48,663 nucleotides of DNA from Puniceibacterium sp. (GTDB taxonomy: Bacteria > Pseudomonadota > Alphaproteobacteria > Rhodobacterales > Rhodobacteraceae), in contig JAGXGV010000094.1 of NCBI GenBank assembly GCA_024636635.1, positions 1-48,663 on the forward strand, in the 5' to 3' direction. The notes beneath the pieces are model-generated. The model worked only from the letters and a program-made list of their open reading frames with translations, was not told the DNA's origin and searched no databases. The translations under genes and the position numbers were made by a program. This document shows, piece by piece, positions 7,960 through 15,179 of the stretch; position 1 is the first letter of the stretch, and each line of letters opens with the position of its first letter.

Positions 7960-8745
7960 ATGCGTGCACTGAAAATCGCCGCAACGGGCATGAGCGCCCA
8001 GCAGATGCGGGTCGAGGTCATCTCGAACAACCTCTCGAACATGAGCACCACGGGCTACAATGCCCGGCGCGCCGAATTTTCGGATCTGCATTATCAGCAG
8101 CTGATGCGGGCCGGCACGGTGAACGCCAATGACGGCACGGTCCTGCCCACCGGCGTTCAGCTGGGACTTGGCGTGAGGCCGGCGGCGGTGTCCATGCAAC
8201 TGGCGCAGGGCTCGCTTTCGGCCACTGGCGGCGATCTCGACGTTGCCATCGAAGGTTCCGGATATCTCGAGGTGACGCTGCCCTCCGGTCAGGCAGCGTA
8301 CACCCGCGACGGCGGACTCAAGCGCAATGCCGAGGGGCTGATAGTGACCTCGGACGGGTTCGCCGTCGCGCCCGAGATCACGATTCCCAACGATGCCCGC
8401 AGCATCTCGATCAACGGCTCGGGCGAGGTCTATGCCTATTTCGCCGATAACGCCGGGGCCCAGCTTCTGGGGCAGTTCACCATGGCCGGCTTCACCAACG
8501 CCAAGGGGCTCGAGGCGATCGGTTCGAACATGTTCGTCGAAACCGAGGCATCGGGACCGGCTCTGGTCACGACGCCCGGCCTCGAAGGGTTGGGGGCACT
8601 GCGGCAAGGCTATCTCGAGGACAGTTCAGTGGATGCTGTCCGCGAGGTGACCGAACTGATCGAGGCGCAGCGCGGCTATGAACTCAACGCCAAGGTCATT
8701 ACCGCCGCCGACCAGATGCTGGGCGCCACGACGCAGATCCGATGA
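7960..8745 (+). CDS. flgG: Flagellar distal rod protein FlgG
   Basis: A 261-residue distal rod protein forming the driveshaft through the P and L rings. The start MRALKIAATGMSAQQMRVEV is canonical and preceded by AAAGGAG at 7946-7952. SNNLSNMSTTGYNARRAEF, the long rod-specific loop with GVQLGLGVRPAA, and a C-terminal YLEDSSVDAVREVTELIEAQ then RGYELNAKVI are all present. Its TGA overlaps the ATG of flgA, indicating translational coupling. Confidence 0.94.
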   Translation: MRALKIAATGMSAQQMRVEVISNNLSNMSTTGYNARRAEFSDLHYQQLMRAGTVNANDGTVLPTGVQLGLGVRPAAVSMQLAQGSLSATGGDLDVAIEGSGYLEVTLPSGQAAYTRDGGLKRNAEGLIVTSDGFAVAPEITIPNDARSISINGSGEVYAYFADNAGAQLLGQFTMAGFTNAKGLEAIGSNMFVETEASGPALVTTPGLEGLGALRQGYLEDSSVDAVREVTELIEAQRGYELNAKVITAADQMLGATTQIR

Positions 8746-9167
8746 GTGTCCGCGCGATCGTCCTGACAGCCGGTGTCCTCACCGCCGGACCGGGGCTGGC
8801 GGACATCGTGATCGCCAGCCGTACCGTCCGGGCGCAAGAGGTGCTGACAGCCGAGGCGCTGACGCTAAGCCCGGGCGCGCTTGATGCCGGGTTTGCGGAC
8901 CCGGAGAACGTCATCGGGCTCGAGGCACGGGTGTCGCTTTATGCGGGGCGGCCCGTGCTGCGGTCCCATGTCGGGCCGCCCGCGCTGGTTGAGCGCAACC
9001 AGATCATCAGCCTTGTCTTCGAGAGCGGGGGCCTTCGGATCACATCCGAGGGGCGCGCGCTGGATCGCGGCGGCATGGGCGAACGCATCCGCGTGATGAA
9101 CCTTGCGTCCCGCACCACCCTTTTCGGAGCCGTCCAACCCGACGGCTCTGTTCACGTTTCGCAGTGA
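8742..9167 (+). CDS. flgA: Flagellar P-ring assembly chaperone FlgA
   Basis: A 141-residue periplasmic chaperone for P-ring (FlgI) assembly. A short signal peptide (VLTAGVLTAGPGLA, cleavage near residue 21) precedes a SAF-type domain (IVIASRTVRAQEVLTAEALT, then VIGLEARVSLYAGRPVLRSH) and the C-terminal FlgA region (IRVMNLASRTTLFGAVQPDG). It is a short FlgA, as is usual in this order. It overlaps flgG by ATGA and flgH by GTGA. The P-ring gene flgI itself is not in the window. Confidence 0.87.
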   Translation: MSVRAIVLTAGVLTAGPGLADIVIASRTVRAQEVLTAEALTLSPGALDAGFADPENVIGLEARVSLYAGRPVLRSHVGPPALVERNQIISLVFESGGLRITSEGRALDRGGMGERIRVMNLASRTTLFGAVQPDGSVHVSQ

Positions 9168-9913
9168 AAGCTCAGTCCATGATGCCCAGACCTCTGCTTG
9201 CCCTTGCCGTTCTTGTCCTTGCCGTTCCGGCGTGCGGCCGGGTGGGTCACATTGGCCGTGAGCCTGAGTTCACGCCGATCACTGACGATGCCCAGCATGA
9301 CGCGATGGTCTATGCCAGCTTGCCGCGCATCCTGCCTGGCGAAGGCGGCATTGATCGCGCAAGCCTCTGGGACGGCGGGCGCCAGTCTCTTCTTGGGGAC
9401 AGGCGGGCGATGAACCGAGGTGATATCATGACGGTGGTGATCGAGATCGACGAAAAGGCCGAAATTTCGAATACGACCGCCCGTTCGCGGTCCGGGTCCG
9501 AAAGCCTGGCCATTCCTGACCTGTTCGGATTCCCCGAACGCATCAACGAATCAATCACCGATGGCGCCTCGCTGGATTCGGCGGTGTCGCTGGACAGCGC
9601 GAGCCAGTCCAAAGGCAACGGTTCGGTCAAGCGCAACGAAAAGCTGACCCTGCGTGTCGCGGCGACCGTCACTCAGGTCCTGCCCAATGGTGTCCTTGCC
9701 ATTCAGGGATCGCAGGAAGTGCGGGTCAACTTTGAATTGCGCGAATTGCTGGTCACGGGGTTCGTGCGGCCCGCCGACATCTCGCGCCAGAACGAGATCA
9801 CCTATGACAAGATTGCCTCGGCCCGGATCTCTTATGGCGGCCGTGGTCAGATTTCGGACATGCAACAGCCCCGGATCGGCCAGCAGGTCCTTGATGCCGT
9901 TCTGCCCTTCTGA
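9164..9913 (+). CDS. flgH: Flagellar L-ring lipoprotein FlgH
   Basis: A 249-residue outer-membrane lipoprotein that forms the flagellar L ring. A signal peptide ends in a lipobox (LAVPAC), with Cys as the predicted lipidation site. RAMNRGDIMTVVIEIDEKAE, then SVKRNEKLTLRVAATVTQVL and ADISRQNEITYDKIASARIS, are FlgH family signatures. The GTG at 9164 overlaps the flgA stop; ATGs at 9179 and 9182 give a shorter leader and are equally plausible starts. Confidence 0.92.
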   Translation: MKAQSMMPRPLLALAVLVLAVPACGRVGHIGREPEFTPITDDAQHDAMVYASLPRILPGEGGIDRASLWDGGRQSLLGDRRAMNRGDIMTVVIEIDEKAEISNTTARSRSGSESLAIPDLFGFPERINESITDGASLDSAVSLDSASQSKGNGSVKRNEKLTLRVAATVTQVLPNGVLAIQGSQEVRVNFELRELLVTGFVRPADISRQNEITYDKIASARISYGGRGQISDMQQPRIGQQVLDAVLPF

Positions 9914-9925
9914 AGGAAAATCAAC

Positions 9926-10453
9926 ATGCGCAAGCTGATCCCCCTGATAGTCGCGCTTTTCGGCATTGTCGGCGGCGTGGGCGCAGGCTTTCTGCTCCGG
10001 CACGCCGCGCCCGACGAGACTGTGATTGCCAACAACTGCATCCAGCCCGAGGGCAGCACACATGCGCAAACCGCCCCGGAGCGCGATGAGACCCTCGTCG
10101 GCAATTCCCGCAGGGAACCGGACGCCAGCACTTTGGAATACGTCAAGCTGAACAACCAATTCGTCATTCCGGTGATCGCAGAGGCCCGGATATCGTCGCT
10201 GGTGGTGCTGTCGCTCAGCCTTGAGGTGTCTGTCGGCAAGTCCGACTTGGTCTACCAGCGCGAACCAAAGCTGCGCGACAGCTTTCTTCAGGTGCTGTTC
10301 GACCATGCCAATGTCGGCGGTTTCCAGGGGGCCTTTACGGAGTCCAGCAAGCTCGATCCGCTCCGGCGGCTGCTCCTGAAGGCAGCGACGGACAGTCTTG
10401 GCGGACTGGTCACCGATGTCCTGATCACCGAAATCGCGCGACAGGATGCCTGA
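9926..10453 (+). CDS. fliL: FliL-family flagellar basal body-associated protein
   Basis: A 175-residue inner-membrane protein with one N-terminal anchor (LIPLIVALFGIVGGVGAGFL, about residues 4-23), a linker, and a periplasmic FliL-like domain (LNNQFVIPVIAEARISSLVV, then LSLEVSVGKSDLV, KLRDSFLQVLFDHANVGGF). FliL-family proteins sit around the stator and affect motor torque. It is the last gene of the operon and is followed by a clear terminator. The linker is longer and the sequence more divergent than classical FliL, so the family is firmer than the exact role. Confidence 0.8.
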   Translation: MRKLIPLIVALFGIVGGVGAGFLLRHAAPDETVIANNCIQPEGSTHAQTAPERDETLVGNSRREPDASTLEYVKLNNQFVIPVIAEARISSLVVLSLSLEVSVGKSDLVYQREPKLRDSFLQVLFDHANVGGFQGAFTESSKLDPLRRLLLKAATDSLGGLVTDVLITEIARQDA

Positions 10454-10469
10454 TCACCCTGTCGAGCTA

Positions 10470-10493
10470 TGGGCGCGACATCGCCCAATTTTT
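10470..10493 (+). terminator. Rho-independent terminator ending the flagellar operon
   Basis: TGGGCG (10470-10475) and CGCCCA (10482-10487) form a 6-bp GC-rich stem with a 6-base loop, followed by ATTTTTA. It lies 16 bases after the fliL stop and separates the flagellar operon from the nitrate regulators. Confidence 0.7.
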
Positions 10494-10570
10494 AGGCGCG
10501 TCGGTGCGGAAAAAAGGCTGAACACCGTTTGGCGCATTTACATTGCAGCCCGGGTCAGCGCCGCTGGGCC

Positions 10571-11155
10571 ATGGCTGATCGTCTATCCGTAATCGTGGTC
10601 GAAAGCGACAGGGACCGCGCACTGCTCATCGTGGACAGTTTGCGCGAAGCGGGTGATTTTGACATTCACGTGATTGGCGAGGCAACCGGACTGGGGCGCA
10701 GGGTCAAGGCGCTGTCACCCGACGTGGTACTCATCGACATCTCGAACCCGTCCCGTGACATGCTAGAAGAACTTGCGCTTGCCTCGGGTCCGATGGAGCG
10801 TCCGGTGGCGATGTTCGTCGACCGGTCGGACGATGGCATGACCCGGGCCGCGATCGAGGCGGGTGTTTCCGCCTATGTGGTCGATGGGCTCAGCCCGAAG
10901 CGGCTCAAACCCGTTCTGGTCGCTGCGATCGCACGGTTCCACATGTTCCAGCGGATGCGCACCGAGCTGATCGAGACCAAGCGCGCGCTCGAGGAACGCA
11001 AGGTGATTGACCGGGCCAAGGGGATACTGATGAAAGCGCGTGGCATCGGCGAGGAAGAAGCCTATGCGCTGCTGCGCAAGGCGGCGATGGATCAGGGAAG
11101 GCGCGTTGCAGAGGTGGCGCAGGCTCTGGTGACGGCGGCGGGGTTGCTGGGGTGA
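10571..11155 (+). CDS. nasT: NasT-type response regulator with ANTAR RNA-binding domain
   Basis: A 194-residue cytoplasmic antiterminator that acts on nitrate-assimilation mRNA. The N-terminal receiver-like domain (residues 1-120, with VVLIDISNPSRDMLEEL around the acceptor site) is followed by a C-terminal ANTAR domain (about 130-190) with ALEERKVIDRAKGILMKARG and EEEAYALLRKAAMDQGR. ANTAR domains bind paired hexaloop hairpins in leader RNA, and one such pair is visible before nrtA. The open frame extends upstream to 10529, but ATG 10571 (MADRLSVIVVESDRDR) matches the family start. The stop overlaps the nasS GTG start, the classical nasT-nasS coupling seen in reverse order in some species. Confidence 0.9.
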   Translation: MADRLSVIVVESDRDRALLIVDSLREAGDFDIHVIGEATGLGRRVKALSPDVVLIDISNPSRDMLEELALASGPMERPVAMFVDRSDDGMTRAAIEAGVSAYVVDGLSPKRLKPVLVAAIARFHMFQRMRTELIETKRALEERKVIDRAKGILMKARGIGEEEAYALLRKAAMDQGRRVAEVAQALVTAAGLLG

Positions 11156-12333
11156 AGGGGGCGGTTCTTTCTGTCGGGTTCATCCCCTTGCTGGACGCAG
11201 CCCCCCTGATCGTGGCGCAAGAGATGGGCTTTGCCGCCGAAGAAGGCATCAGCCTGGACCTTGTCCGTGCACCGTCCTGGTCAAGTTTGCGGGATATGCT
11301 GAGCTACGGTCGGGTCGAGGCGGCGCACATGCTGGCCCCGGTGCCGGTCGCGGCGGCGCTGGGTCTTGGCGGCACGCAGGCACCGCTGGCGGCGGTTTCT
11401 GTTCTTTCGGTCAATGGCACGGTTATCGGCGTCAGCAACAGACTTGCCGAACGCCTGCGCGACGGCGGACACGATTTTGCCTTTGACGATGCCCGCAGCG
11501 CCGGGACCGCCCTGATCCGTGCCGCGACGCCGACGTTGCGCATCGGTGTGCCCTTTCCGTTTTCGATGCACGCCGAACTGCTGTATTACTGGCTGTCGGC
11601 GCTTGGCCTGCCCGCACCGCAGAACATAGACATCCGCACCGTGCCGCCGCCGCTCATGGCGCAGGCGATCGAAGCAGGTGAAATCGATGCCTTCTGCGTG
11701 GGCGAACCCTGGGGGTCGATCGCCGTGGAAAACGGTGTCGGTTCGCTGCTTCTGCCCGGGGCGGCGATCTGGGCCTTTGCGCCAGAAAAGGTGCTCGCCG
11801 TGCGCAGCGACTGGGCAGAGGCGGAACCGGCCCTGCTTGGCCGCCTGATCCGCGCTGTCTGGCGCGCCGGTCGCTGGCTGGGCGACCCGGCGTCCTGCAC
11901 GCTGGCGGCCGAACTTCTAGGGCGGCCGGCGTATCTCGATCTTCCGGCCGAGATCCTTGACCGGTCGCTGACCGGCGCGTTGGTGATTTCGCCGCGCGGT
12001 GAACAGCGCGACACGCCCGGTTTCATCGAATTCCATGCAGGGGCCGCGAGCTTTCCCTGGCGGTCGCAGGCGCAGTGGATCGGAATGCAACTGGCATCGC
12101 GCACGGGCCTCGACCGCGTCGCTTCGGTCCGCATTGCCGGGGGAGTTTTCCGCAGCAACCTGCATCGCAACGCCCTGCGTCAGACCAGCGCGGACCTTCC
12201 CGCCGCTTCGTCCAAGGTCGAAGGTGCGCTCATGACACGCACGTCGCTGAAGGCAGAATCAGGACGCGTCAGCCTCAATCGGGACGTGTTCTTTGATGGC
12301 ATGATTTTTGATCCTTCCGAGGTTGAGAGATGA
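11152..12333 (+). CDS. nasS: NasS-type cytoplasmic nitrate sensor (NrtA-like)
   Basis: A 393-residue protein of the NrtA/CmpA nitrate-binding family without a signal peptide (VLSVGFIPLLDAAPLIVAQE is at the very start), so it stays in the cytoplasm. That is the hallmark of NasS, which holds NasT inactive until nitrate binds. Family motifs include EAAHMLAPVPVAAALGLGG, GVPFPFSMHAELLYYWLSAL and GEIDAFCVGEPWGSIAVENG. It overlaps nasT by GTGA, which strongly supports a sensor/antiterminator pair. The C-terminal third is divergent from transport-type NrtA. Nitrate or nitrite is the expected ligand; specificity is inferred from context. Confidence 0.87.
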   Translation: MKGAVLSVGFIPLLDAAPLIVAQEMGFAAEEGISLDLVRAPSWSSLRDMLSYGRVEAAHMLAPVPVAAALGLGGTQAPLAAVSVLSVNGTVIGVSNRLAERLRDGGHDFAFDDARSAGTALIRAATPTLRIGVPFPFSMHAELLYYWLSALGLPAPQNIDIRTVPPPLMAQAIEAGEIDAFCVGEPWGSIAVENGVGSLLLPGAAIWAFAPEKVLAVRSDWAEAEPALLGRLIRAVWRAGRWLGDPASCTLAAELLGRPAYLDLPAEILDRSLTGALVISPRGEQRDTPGFIEFHAGAASFPWRSQAQWIGMQLASRTGLDRVASVRIAGGVFRSNLHRNALRQTSADLPAASSKVEGALMTRTSLKAESGRVSLNRDVFFDGMIFDPSEVER

Positions 12334-12439
12334 ATTTTCATGCAGATTTCTGCCTAGATTGCTGCACGGCCGCGAATCTGGGGCCTGCCCTGAAAAACCG
12401 TTTGCGCTGCGGACCAATCGTGTAGCACAAAAGTTTCCA

Positions 12440-12547
12440 CGGCAGGCAATGGCGTCCGCCGAAGAAATTCTCCCAGAGATTTGGGTTATCTGAGCAAAGC
12501 CGCTCGACCTCCGCGACATATGTCGTGGTGCGTCAGCGGCTTTTTTT
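12440..12547 (+). promoter_or_regulatory. ANTAR-type two-hexaloop antitermination leader of the nitrate operon
   Basis: Hairpin P1: arms 12440-12447 (CGGCAGGC) and 12454-12461 (GTCCGCCG), one A-C mismatch and one G-U pair, hexaloop AATGGC (12448-12453). Hairpin P2: GAGC (12492-12495) and GCTC (12502-12505) with hexaloop AAAGCC (12496-12501). Both loops have A at position 1 and G at position 4, the known ANTAR consensus. P2 sequesters bases 12496-12504, which are also the 5' arm of the terminator, so NasT binding to P1-P2 should prevent termination. It lies in the 274-base gap between nasS and nrtA. Confidence 0.8.
12496..12547 (+). terminator. Attenuator terminator upstream of nrtA
   Basis: AAAGCCGCT (12496-12504) pairs with AGCGGCTTT (12535-12543), and the stem top contains a further palindromic hairpin (CGACATATGTCG, 12514-12525). 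Seven T's follow from 12541. This is a strong intrinsic terminator 60 bases before the nrtA start, placed to stop transcription unless antiterminated. Confidence 0.85.
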
Positions 12548-12607
12548 GTTTTGCCCGGGTCCCAGCATCTCTGCGCGCCCCGGATCACCGACACGAGGGG
12601 ACCACCC

Positions 12608-13975
12608 ATGAAGAAGATCATACTGACGCTTGCAGCCACCACGGCGCTGACCGGCCCGGCACTGGCCGAGATGCTGGACCTGGAAAAGGACGAACTGACC
12701 TTCGGGTTCATCAAACTGACAGACATGGCGCCGCTCGCCGTTGCTTACGAACAGGGCTATTTCTTTGACGAAGGTCTGTTTGTCACGCTTCAGGCGCAGG
12801 CCAACTGGAAGGTGCTGCTGGACGGGGTGATCGGCGGGCAACTCGACGGCGCGCATATGCTTGCGGGTCAGCCGCTTGCCGCGACCATCGGCTATGGCAC
12901 TGAGGCGCATATCGTCACCCCGTTTTCCATGGACCTGAACGGCAATGGCATCACCGTGTCCAATCAGGTCTGGGAGATGATGAAACCGAACATCCCGACC
13001 ATGGACGACGGACGCCCGCAACATCCGATTTCGGCCTCTGCGCTCAAGCCGGTGATCGACACGTTCAGGAATGAAGGCAAGCCGTTCAACATGGGCATGG
13101 TCTTTCCGGTTTCGACCCACAATTACGAATTGCGCTACTGGCTTGCTGCCGGGGGCATCGCGCCCGGGTATTATTCCGCCGAAAACGTGACCGGCCAGAT
13201 CGGTGCGGACGTGTTCCTGTCGGTCACGCCGCCGCCGCAGATGCCCGCCACGATGGAGGCCGGCACGATCAACGGCTACTCCGTGGGTGAGCCGTGGAAC
13301 CAGCAGGCGGTGTTCAAGGGCATCGGCGTGCCGGTGATCACCGACTACGAATTGTGGAAGAACAACCCCGAAAAGGTGTTCGGCATGACCGCCGATTTCA
13401 CCGAACAGAACCCCAACACGACGATTGCCGTGACCAAGGCGCTGATCCGTGCCGCCATGTGGCTGGACGAGAATGACAACGCCAACCGCGAAGAGGCGGT
13501 CGATATCCTGTCCCGCCCCGAATATGTGGGCGCCGACCGCGAAGTCATCGCCAACTCGATGACCGGCACCTTCGAATATGAAAAGGGCGACACCCGCGAA
13601 GTGCCCGACTTCAACGTGTTCTTCCGCTACAACGCGACCTATCCGTTCTATTCGGATGCGGTCTGGTATCTGACCCAGATGCGCCGCTGGGGCCAGATCG
13701 ACGAGTCCCGTCCCGACAGCTGGTATGATGAGGTCGCCAAATCCGTCTACAAGCCCGGGATCTACCTTCAGGCCGCACGCCTGCTGGTCGACGAAGGACT
13801 GGCAGACGCGGCCGATTTCCCTTGGGACAGCGACGGTTACAAGGTCGCAACCCCGGCCACGGACGTGATCGACGGCATCCCCTACGACGGGCGCGCGCCC
13901 AACGCCTATCTCGAAAGCCTCCCGATCGGGCTCAAGGGCGAACAGAAGGTCGTCGGCAACGAAGTCCAGGGCTGA
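12608..13975 (+). CDS. nrtA: Nitrate ABC transporter substrate-binding protein NrtA
   Basis: A 455-residue exported binding protein of the NrtA/CmpA family. A Sec signal peptide ([19 protein letters not shown]) is cut near residue 20. Family landmarks: [78 protein letters not shown] and [20 protein letters not shown]. It delivers nitrate (possibly nitrite) to NrtB-NrtCD. ATG 12608 with a GAGGGG site upstream is the right start; the longer frame to 12551 would run through the attenuator. It is the first structural gene after the attenuator. Confidence 0.93.
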   Translation: MKKIILTLAATTALTGPALAEMLDLEKDELTFGFIKLTDMAPLAVAYEQGYFFDEGLFVTLQAQANWKVLLDGVIGGQLDGAHMLAGQPLAATIGYGTEAHIVTPFSMDLNGNGITVSNQVWEMMKPNIPTMDDGRPQHPISASALKPVIDTFRNEGKPFNMGMVFPVSTHNYELRYWLAAGGIAPGYYSAENVTGQIGADVFLSVTPPPQMPATMEAGTINGYSVGEPWNQQAVFKGIGVPVITDYELWKNNPEKVFGMTADFTEQNPNTTIAVTKALIRAAMWLDENDNANREEAVDILSRPEYVGADREVIANSMTGTFEYEKGDTREVPDFNVFFRYNATYPFYSDAVWYLTQMRRWGQIDESRPDSWYDEVAKSVYKPGIYLQAARLLVDEGLADAADFPWDSDGYKVATPATDVIDGIPYDGRAPNAYLESLPIGLKGEQKVVGNEVQG

Positions 13976-13981
13976 AGCCCG

Positions 13982-14004
13982 GGGTGCGCTGCGATTGCGC
14001 ACCC
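13982..14004 (+). other. Stem-loop between nrtA and nrtB
   Basis: GGGTGCGC (13982-13989) pairs perfectly with GCGCACCC (13997-14004) around a 7-base loop, 6 bases after the nrtA stop, with no T tract. Such hairpins after binding-protein genes often protect the upstream mRNA from 3' decay and so raise binding protein over permease. The role here is inferred. Confidence 0.5.
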
Positions 14005-14096
14005 GACACGCGACTCCGCAGGCCGCGCAATCCTTGCGACCCTGCCGCGAACAGAACGCCCCATCCGCCAGCCCCCGCTTTCAGAGGACCAGCCAC

Positions 14097-15179
14097 ATGA
14101 CCACCGTCGATCCGGATTTCGCCACGACACAGGCCAGACACGCCCGCCGCGCGCGCCTTTTCACCCGCATCAACAAGGCTGACGCCTGGTTCAGTGTTCT
14201 GGGCCTTGCCTGGGTCACGCCCCTGCTCAGGGCCGCCGCGGGGGACAATCCCCGCGGGCAGATCTCTGAAATCTGGCGCTTGCTGGGTGTGCCGGTGCTG
14301 GCCATCGCAACCTTCCTGATGCTGTGGTCGGCGCTTGCCCCCACGGTGCAGACCTCGCTTGGCGCGATCCCCGGTCCCGCCGCCGTCTGGCAAGAGGCGG
14401 TGAACCTGCACGAAGACGCCGTGCGCAAGGGCGCGAAAGAGGCGCAATTCTACGAAAGGCTCGATGAACGCAACGCAAAGCTGATCGAGGCAGGCCGCCC
14501 GGAGGATGTGAGGGACATCGCCTATACCGGCGCATCATCCTACTACGACCAGATCTGGACATCGATCAAGACGGTGTTCTTCGGCTTTGCGGTCGCCTCT
14601 GCCGTCGCCATCCCGCTTGGCATCGCGGCGGGTTTGTCCCCGACCGCCAATGCCGCGCTCAACCCGCTGATCCAGATCTTCAAACCGGTCTCGCCGCTGG
14701 CCTGGCTGCCCATCGTCACGATGATTGTGTCCGCCGCCTACGCCACCAACGACGGGATGTTTTCCAAATCCTTTCTGGTTTCGGCCATCACTGTCACGCT
14801 CTGTTCGCTCTGGCCGACGCTGATCAACACCGCGCTGGGCGTTGCAAGCATCGACAGGGATCTGGTCAACGTTTCCAAGGTGCTCAAGATGAACACCTGG
14901 ACCAAGATCACCAAGCTGGTGCTGCCCTCGGCCCTGCCGCTGATCTTTACCGGATTGCGGCTGAGCCTTGGTGTGGGCTGGATGGTGCTGATCGCCGCGG
15001 AAATGCTGGCGCAGAACCCCGGGCTTGGCAAATTCGTCTGGGATGAATTCCAGAACGGGTCGTCCCGATCGCTGGCAAAGATCATCGTTGCAGTTCTGAC
15101 CATCGGCATCATCGGCTTCCTTCTCGACCGGGTGATGTTCGCGCTGCAATCCTTTTTCACCTTCTCGAACAACCGGTGA
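14097..15179 (+). CDS. nrtB: Nitrate ABC transporter permease NrtB
   Basis: A 360-residue inner-membrane permease of the NrtB/CmpB/SsuC family. A cytoplasmic N-terminus and a first membrane segment near residues 65-85 (VPVLAIATFLMLWSALAP) are followed by a soluble insert (about 95-140) and a five-helix core from about residue 155 (TSIKTVFFGFAVASAVAIPL). The EAA-type coupling loop is the stretch VSKVLKMNTWTKITKLVLPS. The start is ATG 14097 after AGAGGA. It overlaps the ATPase gene by GTGA. Substrate is taken from the operon context. Confidence 0.9.
   Translation: MTTVDPDFATTQARHARRARLFTRINKADAWFSVLGLAWVTPLLRAAAGDNPRGQISEIWRLLGVPVLAIATFLMLWSALAPTVQTSLGAIPGPAAVWQEAVNLHEDAVRKGAKEAQFYERLDERNAKLIEAGRPEDVRDIAYTGASSYYDQIWTSIKTVFFGFAVASAVAIPLGIAAGLSPTANAALNPLIQIFKPVSPLAWLPIVTMIVSAAYATNDGMFSKSFLVSAITVTLCSLWPTLINTALGVASIDRDLVNVSKVLKMNTWTKITKLVLPSALPLIFTGLRLSLGVGWMVLIAAEMLAQNPGLGKFVWDEFQNGSSRSLAKIIVAVLTIGIIGFLLDRVMFALQSFFTFSNNR

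Noticed and set aside
10531-10546. A sigma-54-like element (GG at 10531-10532, GC at 10545-10546) upstream of nasT
   Set aside because: Twelve bases separate GG and GC; sigma-54 promoters need ten, so the geometry is wrong.
12472-12485. Hairpin CCCA-GAGATT-TGGG as the second ANTAR hairpin
   Set aside because: Its hexaloop lacks A1 and G4, while the GAGC-AAAGCC-GCTC hairpin fits the consensus and overlaps the terminator arm.
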